The position numbers were made by a program, and so were the translations under genes. A stretch of 32,871 nucleotides of DNA from Symsagittifera roscoffensis (Eukaryota; Xenacoelomorpha; Acoela; Convolutidae). Positions 19,428-31,225 of this stretch are shown piece by piece (within the stretch, counting starts at the first letter, position 1; every line of letters starts with the position of its first letter). Where the stretch lies: assembly GCF_963678635.1 (NCBI RefSeq), contig NW_026971669.1, positions 1 through 32,871 of the forward strand. Direction: 5' to 3'. Under the pieces are notes generated by a model. The model saw nothing but the letters and a program-made list of their open reading frames with translations, was not told the DNA's origin and ran no database searches.

Positions 19428-20955
19428 GAGAGGGAATGGAAAAGACGTAGTAGCAAGCTCTTTTTAACCGATTTGACCCTCATTATGTGGATCGATCCAC
19501 TGGCTGTGATCTTTGGGTTACAGTGATTCTCTAAAGAGAACTCGATACAGTGATTTACGGACCGACAGGAGCGCACGTGTTTCCAGACGTGCATGTGAAG
19601 GCGTATAGATACTCGGTCATGTATGTGAATTTCGTGCCGGTGGTGGATTGTTCAGTGCTGAATTGGGTGGTACAGCAGACTGAGACGACCGGCTAGCAAT
19701 GATAGGCTAACTGGAAGGTTAGCGGAGCCTGGCTGAATGCTGATTGACTTCAACAACAGCTTCAAACGGTGAAGATCTTTCGAAAGTCCAGTTCAACCCT
19801 AAGCTGAAATATACGACAAGTTGTCAAAAGCACGAATGATGCGATGAAAATCCCTGATTGGTGGGAGAAGTGCGAAAGAACACCAAGAGGCGTCGTTGGC
19901 CGATTCAAGCCTACTGTCAGTCCTGGTGATCAGTCCTGCTCTTGCACTGATGATTGGAGCCGCAGAGGACATTGAAGAGATAATTATAAACTGGAGTGAG
20001 GGGTTGGAGCCACGTTGCACATAATTGAGTTCACCTTCCCTGATATATGAGGTTGGAAGAAAATTTAACCTGTACCATTGGGAAAACCCGAGGTTTCTGC
20101 AGCTCATTGGAACGATATGTACTCACCAGCCGACGACCAGTCTAGACTGAGGCAGCTCAGGCGGTAGACGTTGGTGATGTTGGATTTGTGAAAAGAGTCG
20201 AGGAGGGGAGGCATCTGTTTGACAATAGATGAAGTGGCTCCCCATGGCGAGGAACCCTTAAAAATCTTCATAAATGACAAAGTGTTCTATCAAGCGGGTG
20301 ACCTGACGATACGGGTTCGGTCGTTGTCAAGAAATGACATACGCCAAGGCCGCTATGGGCCGGGACCCAAGCCAGACACGAAAGAAAAGATGGAGTTGGT
20401 GGAAAATATGTGCTGATGACGCCATCTTCCTTCATGTCACCCACAAAGAACCCCCAGCTAGCCAACCTCTGTGGAATCAATGTCGTTAATGGAGGTGCTT
20501 CAAAGAAGAGACACACCCAAGCTGCTCTGCGAATCTCCTCGAAAGCGAGCAATGATGTGTCAATACGAGTGGCATTCCTCAACACGTTGCCAGAGGAAGA
20601 GTGGGAACGATATCAAAGTGAACGCGAGAGAAAGACTGGAGAAGTGTGGACTGGATTAGCATTCATGGAAAGCACTTGGGATGTAATCCGGCGATACGGC
20701 ACTCAATCCGCGATGCGAATGGGATTGAATCAACCAATCATGCGTGAATAATTGGGGAAAAGTATGAAGCCCACTGAGTCTGACGGTCTGACCGAGTCAG
20801 TCGCGGAAGATAGCGCTGAGGAGAGTCCGGTTATGTGAAAAGAGTCAAGAAGGGGCTGACAAATTACAAGTCTATGTTGAGGCAGCTCAGGACCAGAGTA
20901 AACGACAAGGTGGGCAATCACCAATCCTAAGGTTATAAAGTAGGAAACTGCGGCA
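19428..20955 (+). pseudogene. Decayed middle of block C
   Basis: Frames shift often. Readable pieces are IYGPTGAHVFPDVHVKAYRY followed by MYVNFVPVVDCSVLNWVVQQ near 19553-19680, IDEVAPHGEEPLKIFINDK at 20222, and at about 20520-20750 ALRISSKASNDVSIRVAFL plus LPEEEWERYQSERERKTGEV. The elements FVKRVEEG (20184) and YVKRVKKG (20832), and RLRQLR (20146) and MLRQLR (20875), recur, hinting at an internal duplication. Function is unknown. Confidence 0.4.
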
Positions 20956-21750
20956 GTGGTGATTTCATTGGCAAAAAGCTCCCGTCCTGTGGAAAGTGTA
21001 CAAGAGGATGGTGCCCAACATAGCGTTGGAGAGAAGGAGAATCGGGTACTATCAATGTTGTTAGCAGGACTGATATCCACGTCTTCAAAATCTAGGAAAA
21101 ACGAGAGAACCTTGGCTGATACCAACCTGAAGATGGAGGTTATCAGCCGGTGTAGATTCGGTGGGCTGGAAGAATATAAGCCCTCCGGGACGATTATAGT
21201 GAAGATGAAATTGGAGAAACAACTCGACATGGTCGAGTATAGCGGCATCACCGTGCCCGATTCAGTCCAAATGCATGACCCTGCTGGTGGCTAAGTAGAG
21301 ATGTTGAAGGCGAAAGTTTCAGCGGGAGGACATTTGATGGCATGGCATGATAATCAAGCTATGCAGGAATACCTGATGGAGTTATTGGCGGATTTAAACC
21401 TGAAAAAGGAAGAGTATGGCACCGTGATGTCATCGGAAGCTAACGAAGACTGCCTAGAACTTGTCAAGATTGCCTGGCAAACGGTCCTTCAGAAATTTTT
21501 TGAAGCTTCAATGAACACACCCTCAACAGTGACGGTGTATCTCGCCGACCCATGTGTCAGGACATATCTGAAAATGAGGTTGATTTGGTGCCGCGCTGGG
21601 TTAACGAGGCAGAAACATGAAGCAACCATCGAAACCAACGCAAGAGAGCAGCAATTGGAGTTGATGGAAGCTCTGAAAGTGTTGATCGCCTGGGACGACT
21701 GCGCGATAGCGTGGACGAAATGGAAGGACGCGCTTTGCTTTGCTTTTTGA
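20956..21750 (+). pseudogene. Block C helical ORF
   Basis: Frame 1 is open across 20956-21750 except for a TAA at 21292. The first part is Ser/Lys/Glu-rich (ISTSSKSRKNERTLADTNLK), with EEYKPSGTIIVKMKLEK. The second part, from about 21301, is strongly helical (NQAMQEYLMELLADLNLKKE, NEDCLELVKIAWQTVLQKFF, NAREQQLELMEALKVLIAWD). No catalytic motif or known family is seen. The frame then slips at a T-rich site near 21745 into the next ORF. Confidence 0.45.
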
Positions 21751-22448
21751 AGTTCGTCGTGGATGGTATCACCACTCTGGTGTTAGAGGAATGCGTAAAG
21801 GCCGTCAGACAAAGAGGAGCAAAGAGTGAAGAAGTCTTGTTGAAGGCCTTGATGGAGCTCTACCAAGACATACCAATTCGATTCTCTGCAAAGGAGCTGA
21901 CCGAATTCAATAGCTACCGGAATTTGGAAGAGATCAGGAAATATTCTATCAAAGAATTGAAAGTCACTAAAGAATTGCTGGAAAGAGTCAGGAGCCTGAA
22001 AGAATATGCGACAGGAAAGCAGAGGTCCTTTCAATATGTGCCAGGTGTGCCTGGAAGGCCTTTAATCCATTCGACCACGAGGAGGCTAGTGCCGGTTTTT
22101 TTGACTTCGAACAAGCTATAATACTCGATTTCTGGAGAGTTCGAGGATGGGGATGAGAGAGTGCGAGAACTGGGGATGATAACATCTGAACAACTGCAAT
22201 TGGGTGTATTTCTGGAGGAGCGAGTGTTCAAAACCTCGTCCCCTAAATTGGAAGGGCAAGTGAGCTTTGAGTGTGGTTCGTGGGATTGTTCACTGAATAC
22301 CAGCATAAAGAAGATGTCGGAGCTCATGAAGCCTTCATGGTGCCCAAATCTAAACGCGGGTCTGATATGGGACATCACCGCTGATGTCAAGCTAATAGAG
22401 AGCCTGCACGGTTTGGCAGTGATTCACCACTTGTTTTTTTGTCCTTAA
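21711..22448 (+). pseudogene. Block C helical ORF, continuation
   Basis: Frame 0 runs 21711-22448 with one TAA at 22119. The helical first half (VLEECVKAVRQRGAKSEEVL, LKALMELYQDIPIRFSAKEL) leads to LLERVRSLKEYATGKQRSFQ. The second half reads ITSEQLQLGVFLEERVFKTS and FECGSWDCSLNTSIKKMSEL. It continues the protein of 20956-21750 by position and style. Not recognised. Confidence 0.45.
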
Positions 22449-23322
22449 AAATGAAGAAGCAGGGTGAGAAGTTACCCAAAGAACCATCGGAGGGAAATCT
22501 CCCTACTGATGGGATGGAAAGTAGCACTGGCCCGGCCGCCAGTTGTGGACTGGAAGGGCACGTGTGCGGAACAGGTCACTGCTCGGAAACTCCGGCAAAC
22601 AGCATTGCCAGTTAGCGAAGCTATTCGGAAGGTTGAGGTTGTCGAACAGGAGCGAGATGGAAATAGTTGCTGACTGCCACGGGGTTACTGCGGTGAACTT
22701 AGTAACCGTCTCAGGGTTCTATAGAATGACAAGCTCAATAGAATCACTGCAAATCTTCGAGAAAAATTTGTAACCGACCTGAGAGCGGAAGTGTATCTGG
22801 GGTCACTGCAGACCAAACAGAAGATTGGAAGCTAGCGAGAAGCTCTCGAAAATGAAATGAACCTGAAACATAGCGAGGGATACCATACGACAGTTGGCTT
22901 AAAGTACCTTATGTTATCCAGTTCTGCACCATATTGCAACAGCAAGTATCCTACACATATGGTGGTAGTGGATGCCAGGACATAGCACCGGCTGATTGAT
23001 CAGCTATATTCGGTGTCCATGTGCGTGCGGTTATCGAAAATGTCTAAAAAACCCATGAAATGTTGACACAGCTCCTTCGGGCACTCCCGGAGAATTCTAG
23101 AGACGAATTGGAAGAGATAGCAGGGGAAAATTTTTGTGGAACTGGGCGATGGAAACGTCAGTGATTTCCAGAAGAAGAAAGCGGGCGGAGGGATGGCAAA
23201 CGATTTACCGCGATTGACGGAAAGGACGAAACGCTTCAGATGATGATGGAAATAGTGCCACCGCTGATAAAATCGGGTTACCGGACATGGAATAACATCC
23301 TGTTGACTCACGGGGAGTACCC
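22449..23322 (+). pseudogene. Block C decayed segment
   Basis: No frame stays open. Short readable pieces include MVVVDART near 22959, QLYSVSMCVRLSKM near 23000, FVELGDGNVSDFQKKKAGGG near 23133, and MEIVPPLIKSGYRTWNNIL near 23247, the last leading into the next ORF after a slip. It is counted as part of block C because both neighbours are. Confidence 0.35.
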
Positions 23323-23902
23323 ATGTCACTGCGTGGCGTAGACGTTTTGGTACCCAAAAGAGCAAAACTTGTGCTAGTATGGGATACTGGAGAGCTGTTC
23401 TCCATGGGGTTACTCGATCTAGCCCTAGACGTGTCAATATTGGTGTTCAGAGACATGTTAGCCTTGAAGTGGCTGGAAGCTATTGCAGGAACGAACGAGC
23501 AGGGGATGTCAATACCGACCCTTGATCAGCTGAGCAAAATGAGTCTTAGCAGAAAGTCAGACCTCTTCAAGGTCATCGAAAGGACATGGGCGAGGCAGAG
23601 GTTAATGCTTTGGTTCCGTGCCGTACTGACCAAACAGTTTATGCCAGAACCGGGAGCAGACAGTAAACGTGGATCTCCTACCATGCTGTAATGAGACTGT
23701 TGGAGCGAGAAAACAGGGGCCTTTCCCGCAACACTGTCGAGATGCTGCAGAATTAGCTAGGAGACAGTCAGATGGGCGAATAATCAAACCATGGAAAAAA
23801 GTTAACGAAGACAAGACAAGACAGAAATGGGGAAAAACGAAAAAATTAATTGTCAATGCAGTTTGTGAAAACTTGATCAAGTCAACAAAGCTTGATTTTT
23901 GA
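23323..23902 (+). pseudogene. Block C C-terminal ORFs
   Basis: Frame 1 gives 122 codons to TAA 23689: VDVLVPKRAKLVLVWDTGEL, then a hydrophobic helical stretch (MGLLDLALDVSILVFRDMLA), SIPTLDQLSKMSLSRKSDLF and ERTWARQRLMLWF. An overlapping frame 2 reading to 23902 is basic (GRIIKPWKKVNEDKTRQKWG, KKLIVNAVCENLIKSTK) and ends at a TGA where the sequence turns AT-rich. This is the likely 3' end of the coding remnant. Function is not recognised. Confidence 0.4.
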
Positions 23903-26900
23903 ATTATTTGGGTTTTTGTTTTAATTAGAATTTGGTCAGACCAGATGTTGGAACTGTTGATATTTGTTGTTTAAAATGGTTGAGTTACAATAAAAATTTT
24001 AATTTGTAACTATTTATTTAAGCAGGGATTTAGATGACTATATTAATTTACCTAAGCCTGACTGAAAAAGATCCTGACTTAATGTGGCAGGTGGTTCACT
24101 TTGTGGCCTTCTGGTAGGGTTTGGGTACTCTCGCTCCAGAAGGGTGTGTACCTCATTACCTTTCCTAGCCACAGAGTTTCTTGGTTTTAATATTTAGTGC
24201 AGCAGCATGAGTAGACGATTATGCATTGTGATTGACTCTAATTTGAATTTAACGGGTGCGGGGGACTTTAATTTAACGGTCTTTAAGGAAGACCAAAAGA
24301 ATTTTTATGATGGGATGACGTAAGTAGTCAGAAAAAAATTATCTAAGACACTGGATGCATATTTTGTGAAAATATTAGAAGGCAGTGAGATGTAGTATAA
24401 TGCCACTTGCGACACGCGGTGAGTTGAAGTGACGCGGATAAAATTTAGTTACTGAGGCTATTTGTAATTTTTTTATGGAACACTGGATCACCATTTGAAG
24501 ATAACCTGGAGTTATGCGTTCATTGGGGACCATAAGGTGATTGTCGGGGAGATGTGCCATTCCTACAGAGTGGCTCAGTCTAAATCTCCACGCAAGTTGA
24601 AAAGAACGTTATAAGCGTTAGTACCGGAATAATGATGAAAAGGAGGCTCAGAATGTTTTAGAACTTAAAATTTTTAGAATTTCAGTTTGAATTGGAAATT
24701 GTGGGTGTATGGTGAATGGGATCTGCTGTTACTATGGCCAGATGGAAGTGGTTTGCCCGAGCTGTTGAATGTTTTTGTTTGATAACTTTTACTTTTGGTT
24801 TTTCGTCATGTATTGGTAAAAAGTTTTATTTGGTTCTTTGTTTTGTCTACATTCCGCAATACTGCGACCGTATCTACGGCAGTAGATTCACCTTTTTTCA
24901 AAAGAGGTGTTTCCTTTAAAAATTGTTTTTTTTCCGTAAATTTAGAGAATTAGGGTCTTTTTTTTCTGCTGAATCTTTAACGGAAAATTGAGTATTTTAT
25001 AATTTTGACACAGTTGTCTGAATATTGCTGATATACTGTAAATTTAATGATTCTATTTTTTCCCAGATTCATTGTTATTTCTGCTGGTTGCATTTTGCCT
25101 ACCAGTTTGCGGAAATTTGTATCTAGTTCGCAAATTGATGGTCGATGTGATGCTTTCTTTTTTTTTTCATTTTTCTTTTTCAAGTTTTTGTATAGTTGTT
25201 GCGTCAGATTCCGAAACAGCTTACAACGAAAATTTAGTTTTTGTTGATTTGTTTCTGCTCATTAGTCACAGCTTTTTTTTTGTTTGCAATTTGATCTAAT
25301 TTAATTGTGTTTTTGTTTAAGTGGTGTAATAACAAAGCCACACCCAGAATCTTTAATTTAGCAACTATAGAGAATTATTCTTTGTTTTTTCCACAAATTA
25401 TCTTTTGACGTAAGTTTTAGAATGATTGAGGCAAAATCCAGGTGTCAGTTTCTATTTCTCAAACTCTCAGATGGGGGTTAATTCTAATCCTTGGGGTAGA
25501 TTGTCGTGGCAGGACGGGTTGAGGAGAGAGTAAATCATTTCGTTAATGATTTTTTACTGCTCTCAAACGACTGTGACGTTCTCTGTATATAAATTAACTC
25601 AATCCTATTTTAATGGGGTTTGATATGAGATCGAGAGTTGGAGAGTAGTAATTCAATTGATAAGGTTCTTGATTAGGTAGGTCTTTAGATACTACTTTAG
25701 ATCTTACAATTTCTAAGGTTTGTTCTAGGCCTGGGTAAATTAAGAGTTGGGTTCAATTGAAGGTTTAGTAACGGAAGTTCTTCACTGCTTAGCCTAATTT
25801 GATTATTTAACTTGTAAGAAAAATTTCAGTTAATCGTGGCTCGTGTATAAGGCTTGGAAAGTGAATCAGCATTTGAGGTCGTTAGACACTAGTTTAAGAG
25901 CGGGGGCTAAATTTATTAGTTGATCCAGGAAAAACCTTGATGTTCTAATTATTAAATTAAATTGAAATTCAAATTGTGAGTGAAAATTTGGGATTTATAA
26001 CTGAAATTTAATTTCAAAGACCCAAAAGTAGCCTTGATGATCTGATTTTGAGTGAATAAAACAATGATATAAGTTGAACAAGGATTGACCGTGACATTTT
26101 AAAATTGAAAACTAAAAGTTTTAAAAACGATTGAAGATCAAAGAAAGGTCTCGATGATCTTGATTTGAATGGAAACTAGTCGTTTAAATGCTGTTCTTTG
26201 TTCTACAGAAAAAAAACGAAAACAAGAAAAGTCCTCGAGAAGCAAACAACCATATAATTTTTTTGAAAAAAAAACTAATCGTAATTTTTTTTACTGACTA
26301 CATTTTTGTATTTATATGTATTCAAAAACTTTAATTTTTAAAGGTACTGCATTTTAAGGTTTGCAGGTAGTTGACGTTTTTTTGTCGACTAGATATATGT
26401 ATATTTCGATTTGTGCAATAGTTTTAAAAATACGGCGTTATAAATTTATTTTGAAGTTTTTTTTGCAGTTCATATTAATGAATGGAATTTTACTGCATAT
26501 ATAGACTTGTAGATGACAATCGTTGTATTCAGATTTTTCGTTTTACTGTACTGAGGATCAATTTGCTGTACTGGTTGTGACCTGGCGTCTGCTTTATTTT
26601 TGACAAGAATTGATTAGACTTATTGAGACGTGGAGTTAAGCTAATTTGATTTTCGATTTTGTTGATCATCCATCCTATTTTGTCTATTCTATGTTTGTCT
26701 TTTCTATTTCTAGATTATCATAGGTGTGCTCGAGTCCCGTTTGGTCGCACCAGATGAGTTCAAATCCGGAGTGGCTTTCTCATAGTGTAATTATGGATAA
26801 AGTAAACCGTCTGTTCGTCACGCTATCTTATTTTGGACGGCTAGATTCGTGCAACTTCTGAGTCTAATACCGATCCTAATCTTGCTCTCAATGTCCTAGT

Positions 26901-27836
26901 CTCAACAGATTTAGTTTATATTGGTGTTCGTGCGAGGTTAGAGGAGAGGAAGAGCAACTGTTTGCTAAGTTAATTTTAATCTTCTATGGCTGACACTATA
27001 ATTTGTTGCTGCCCTACAATTTATTGTAAGTTTTAATCATGAATAGTGATTGGTTAGTGCTAAGTGTTTTACATTGATAATTATCAAGAAGATAATTGGA
27101 TGTGTTAAACACTTGCTTTGAACTGGTTCCACTATTCTTTATTTGGTGTCAATTTTTAATGATCTTTTCATTGAAACAGACAATAAACAATTCAGAACTA
27201 TCGAATCATAAAAAAGTGTCTAACAAACTATTCAGTTTACAAAAGTATCTGAGCGTTGCTGCTTGTGTCACTCTTCTGTAAATATTGATTGAAAATTAGA
27301 ACCCGTATTGAGAACGTTGAGGTATCCTTTTTTGATATATACATTAGCTTTACATTTAAAAAGTGATTTTTCTCGTGGGGGTTGGTTCAGTTAGGTAGGG
27401 TTCATGTGGGGGGGGGGGGGATATTTTTGGTTTAGGTGGGGCGAGGTTGGTTCAAGTGAGATAAGGCTGGAATAAGGTTACAAAGAGGGGAAATGGGTAA
27501 AAGTTGGGGGGGGGGGTAATGGAAGGACCCACCACTCCCTCCCAAAGTTTCTAGAAGCTGAAGAAAAATGTTGAAAGAAACAAAACTCAATTAATGAGTG
27601 ACATAAAAAAAGTAACAAAAATATTAATGTTGCGCAGAAAAAAATTAAATTAGACAACAGGTAACCAACTGTTGACTTTGATTGCTTCCTTTCAATAATT
27701 TACTGCCGCCAAAAAAGGAAGTAATTCAAACTAAATTGTTGCCAAAACTGAAAAATTGTTTAGTCACAAGTGACTTTTGATTTCTAATTCGTCAATTTTG
27801 TAACAAATTGAGTTAAATCGCTTGTCACTTCCTAAA
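23903..27836. other. AT-rich gene-free region
   Basis: No supported gene on either strand; open frames are short and low in complexity (Phe/Leu/Lys-rich from T and A runs). It contains a TATA-like ctgtatataaatt at about 25585, a (G)13 run at 27408-27420, a (G)11 run at 27506-27516, and a GGTT/GGGG-rich stretch at 27370-27520. It probably holds the 3' flank of block C and the 5' flank of the gene at 27837. I found no clear promoter for that gene. Confidence 0.6.
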
Positions 27837-28556
27837 ATGAAAACTGCCAAAATTATCTGTTTATTGGTGTCTTTGGGCTTCAGTTGTACTCTAGCGCAAA
27901 CAGGCTGCCAAACACTCAGCGGCCCTCCTTCTAGTGTTTGTAAGTGCGACGGAGATACGATAATTTCATGCAACACTTTAACAATGGATACGATACAAAC
28001 TCTAGGGATATTTGGATTAAAAGCCAAAAAGATCGCCGCAAATTTTCAAGTCCAAGGAAATTTCGAAGCTATTTCAATTCAAGAATGCTTATACTTGGAA
28101 CCAAAAAGTATTGGACCACTAATTTCAAAATATGGCGGAACTTTGCAAAGACTTGTACTCAAATCTCTTTTTGCCCAAGTTGCCTTAAGCGAAGGGCCTC
28201 TTGACTTGAGCGGATACGCTAGCCCGGCATTCCTGATGCAGCTGAACGAATTAAGCAACATGCAGGTTCAGCTACCAAAGGTTCTCCTGCTAGACAAGAA
28301 TAAAGCGTTTCCTTTTCAAATATCAGATGCAGCCATTTCAAACAGCGAGGTCAATTTAGTCATCAACGAACCAGCGTCGCCTGATCTTACTTTAGGGATC
28401 GAATGGGGTGGGAAAAACGTCCTCCCAAATATCTACAAACGAAAGAACGGCAAAGAGTATTACCAACAGTATCCTCTCCAAATCAAGTTTGATCAAGGAG
28501 CCCAGTTCATTCTCAAAGAAACTCTGTACTACTACCCACAACTAGTTCTCAGACAT
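27837..28556 (+). CDS. Secreted Cys-containing protein, exon 1
   Basis: The ATG at 27837 (A at -3) opens 240 codons. Residues 1-20 form a signal peptide (MKTAKIICLLVSLGFSCTLA, cleavage likely before QTGC). A cysteine cluster follows at about residues 24-45 (C-x10-C-x-C-x7-C, with VCKCDGDTIISC). It resembles the N-terminal cap of secreted leucine-rich-repeat proteins, and the rest (LGIFGLKAKKIAANFQVQG, YGGTLQRLVLKSLF) could be irregular leucine-rich repeats. No firm family is named. Exon 1 should end after CAT at 28554-28556, where gttagt is a good splice donor; reading through would stop at TAG 28581. A stop-free frame of this length in AT-rich DNA, unlike the decayed neighbours, supports a live host gene. 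Confidence 0.75.
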
Positions 28557-28800
28557 GTTAGTGTTTTGATAATGACGTCATAGTTTTTGTTCAGAGCCCT
28601 CGAAACGTAAAATGGAAATTTGGAATCCGGTTGGTTTTTTTTTCGTCCTAGGCTTATAATAGGCTGATAATAAAACTCTACAACACCGCTCGTATCAGGG
28701 CAACGCCCTGAAAGTTCCGACTGCCTTTTGACGTTTATGGAGCAGTAATAACATAAACAACATGAAAAAATTAAATGAAAAAATTTGGCTCTTTTTCCTT

Positions 28801-28814
28801 CCCCCCCCCCCCCC
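28801..28814 (+). repeat. (C)14 homopolymer in left arm of fold-back element
   Basis: A run of 14 C lies at 28801-28814, and a (G)10 run follows at 28977-28986. The right arm lacks both. Such runs are prone to sequencing and replication slippage. Confidence 0.9.
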
Positions 28815-29350
28815 ACCTGTAATTTTTTACATGTAAATTTGTTGACTACATCGTCCGATTGTTATGAAAATTATTTACATACAGACCAATAAGGCCACGA
28901 AAAACATATTTTGTCTTCATACTCAACATCGTAAAAACCACCATTTACACTAATAAGTTCAAACTGGTGTGAGGTTGGGGGGGGGGAAGAGCCAAAATTT
29001 TTTTTTCTAAAGTTTGAGAATTTTTCTATGAAAATCATCCCGCCACAGGACATATAAAGTACAAAACAATAGATTTCGCTCCTTGTACCAAATCAATTAT
29101 GGCAAATGAACTTCTTTCAACCAATTTGGAACGATTTCTAAGAAGGATTAAATCTCCGCTTACGCGTTAATAGCCCGAGTTATATCGCGCGTTAATTGTT
29201 CCAAATTGGTCAAAATGGCAATCTTTAAACCCCCATAACTTTGCGAAAAACAATCTCAGGTGAAATATCTTTTCAAATTTAAGCTCAAGTTAACAATACT
29301 TTTCGAATGATATTTAAAAAAAATACCTTTCGATTGATATTTAAAAAATG

Positions 29351-29445
29351 TTCCATTACTTTCGTATCGAAAGTCGGAACAAAAACTCCAGCGCCTCTCG
29401 AAGAAAGCCATTATTGTTCCGACTTTCGATACAAAAGTAACGGAA
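29351..29445. repeat. 30-bp palindromic module forming a hairpin
   Basis: Bases 29351-29380 (ttccattactttcgtatcga, continuing to cggaac) and 29416-29445 are inverted copies with two mismatches and a 35-base loop. Each arm contains tttcgtatcgaaa, itself a near palindrome. The module recurs at 29751-29780 and 31603-31632. Confidence 0.85.
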
Positions 29446-29840
29446 TAATTGTTCTCAGGGTGGGTTTTTTTTTTCTTCAGACAAATTTCGGCTTTTTAAC
29501 GAGCCATTTTTGACGGAATTTTTTATATATGGGTCTAACATTCAGTATTCAATTTAAGCATAATAACAGGTAAAACAGCCATGGAGATTGATATTTTGGA
29601 ATGTGCGTAGAGGAAGGGGAGTGGAAAAGAGCGAAAACTTTCATTGCGTTATGACAATGTTAGAGTAGTTTTTCAAAAATGAAATTCAATAGTGTTGTTT
29701 GTGTGTTGGTGAGGATATGAAAAAGAAGGGGGTTGAAAATTAACTTTTTTGTTCCGACTTTCGATACGAAAGTAACGAAATAGTTGTGCTCGGAGTAAGT
29801 TTTTTTCTTCAGACAAATTTCGACTTTTAGCAAGTCTTAA
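29416..29840 (+). repeat. Direct repeat of about 90 bp inside the fold-back element
   Basis: 29416-29505 and 29751-29840 share gttccgactttcgata, then aaagtaacg, then tcttcagacaaatttcg, in the same order and strand, about 335 bases apart. Each begins with the 30-bp module. They lie in the centre between the inner arms. Confidence 0.7.
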
Positions 29841-31155
29841 AGTAATGAGGGTTTAAATTTCCTAAAGTAATGAGGGTTTAAAGATTGCCATTTTAGCCAT
29901 TTTGACCAATTTGGAACAATTAACGCGCGATATAACTCGCGCTATTAACGCGTAAGCGGAGATTTAATCCTTCTTAAAAATTGTTCCAAATTGGTTGAAA
30001 GAAGTTAATTTGCCATAATTGATTTGTTACAAGGAGCGAAATCTATTGTTTTTGTACTTTATATGGCATGTGGGGGATGATTTTCATAGAAAAATTCTCA
30101 AATTTTTGAAAAGTTTTTTATTTTATTTTATTTAATTCAATTTTTTTGTATGTTGTTTATATGTTATTACTGCTCCATAAACGTTAAAAAGCAATCGGAA
30201 CTTTCAAGTTTCCTCCTGATACGAGCAGTCTTGTCTATTTTAGAATTAATAAAATTGCATGAGAGCATGCTTGCCTGACACTGACACTGAAAGTTTTTTT
30301 TTTCACAATTTTTATAACATTTTTAAAATGATACCACATTTCGCCCCCTAGGAGTGTCTAATGTGTTTGTAAAATTATATTTAAAATCTCTGATACGCTT
30401 TAGTACATATCCAATCCGTGAAGCAGCCGAAACAAAAATATTACCAACAAATGTCAATTGGACGAGTTATTGAATCTGAAGCTTTCAGAATTATGTTGAA
30501 CATATATTTTATTCATGATAATTAGATCTTTTTCCAACCAATTGATTAATTGCGAAATTATTTGAAAAGAGATTGCTGAAGAGCTTACTACTAAAAATGG
30601 TGTTTTAAAGGCGTGAAAAAACGGTCGATCACACTAAGTTTGACTGGTGCTCTTGCTGTGAACATCCTTGCAAGAAACGCATCAAATTTGAATTTATAGG
30701 CTTTTTGGAAAGCCAATGAGCTTGACTTATCTTTTAGGCCAGGAAATTTGATTGACAACAAATTTGCGGGTGTGTTTAGTTTGAGGTCAGGCTAACAAAA
30801 TAACTACTCCAGGAAGTATTTCGGTCAAAATCCCAATACGACTGTCCCATTGCTGTCATAAAACGACTTTGGACTGTCGGAATAATGTCCCAATACTCAT
30901 AAGCAAAATTATTGCTGCTAAGCTTTTTTTTACCCTCCTGGTATAAGCGCCAAAGACTTTTTAATGTCTGTTCCATCAAAGCAGATACGACCAAAAGTAA
31001 ATCTTTCAAAATTTTGTTTGTCATTTTTCCGCTGTTTAAAGAGAAAGTTCAGCTCATCAGCTTCCCAAAGAACCAATTTGAGCAAATATAAAGAAATGAA
31101 TGTTCTTATTTTGTTGACGAGGATGTTTCCACAGCAAGAACACCTGTTTAACTGG

Positions 31156-31225
31156 ATTTTCCTTCGCACTCTTTTTTTTCCTTCGGTACTTTTTCCTTCG
31201 GTACTCTGGATTTTCCTTCGGTACT
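31156..31225 (+). repeat. Short tandem repeat ttttccttcggtact
   Basis: Four copies of a ttttccttcg-(gta/cac)-ct motif, 15 to 20 bases apart, lie between AT-rich flanks inside the intron. Read on the minus strand they give a repeated STEGK-type peptide, which explains the open frame there. Confidence 0.75.

Larger units (their letters stand above)
16220..23902 (+). mobile_element. Block C: degenerate large coding element of unknown class
   Basis: For 7.7 kb the + strand keeps long stretches of one frame interrupted by occasional stops and slips: 16220-16954, 18152-19427, 20956-21750, 21711-22448 and 23323-23691. Its base composition is like that of copies A and B and unlike the AT-rich sequence on its right. 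The predicted protein is mostly helical and charged, with an SGNH hydrolase-like part near 18000-18800. I see no RT, RNase H, integrase, transposase or zinc knuckle. It may be the gag-like half of a large retroelement related to A/B, another kind of mobile element, or an integrated viral remnant. Only one copy is in the window, and no terminal repeats were found. Confidence 0.5.
28686..30227. mobile_element. Fold-back element with long inverted arms, in intron
   Basis: The left outer arm (28686-28780, starting gctcgtatcagggc) pairs with the right outer arm (about 30140-30227, ending ctgatacgagc). The inner arms 29010-29234 and 29874-30104 pair over about 225 bases with few mismatches, through caccaat-type and cgcgcgttaattgttccaaa sequences. 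The arms flank a centre with no transposase. This is the structure of a non-autonomous fold-back or MITE-type DNA element. A short hairpin cagggc-aac-gccctg lies just inside the left end. Target-site duplications could not be defined. Confidence 0.8.

Noticed and set aside
1-23902. Non-standard genetic code (stop reassignment) to explain the in-frame stops
   Set aside because: TAA, TAG and TGA all occur inside the frames, together with true frameshifts and loss of catalytic motifs. The host gene at 27837 has none inside its frame. Pseudogene decay explains it better.
16220-23902. CR1-type LINE, because of the SGNH-like part
   Set aside because: No LINE endonuclease or RT motif and no 3' repeat tail; length and helical character do not fit ORF1 alone.
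24977-25299. ORFs rich in Lys or Phe near 25100
   Set aside because: They arise from long T runs; both strands give low-complexity protein.
26700-26790. tRNA-like sequence (gagttcaaatccggag)
   Set aside because: The flanking bases do not form a T-arm stem, acceptor stem or D-arm.
27096-27281. 61-codon + strand ORF in the AT-rich region
   Set aside because: Short, with hydrophobic composition expected from T-rich DNA; no promoter or motif.
27370-27520. Telomere-like or G-quadruplex array in the GGTT/G-run stretch
   Set aside because: No regular repeat unit; irregular G runs only. Could form quadruplex, but nothing supports a specific function.
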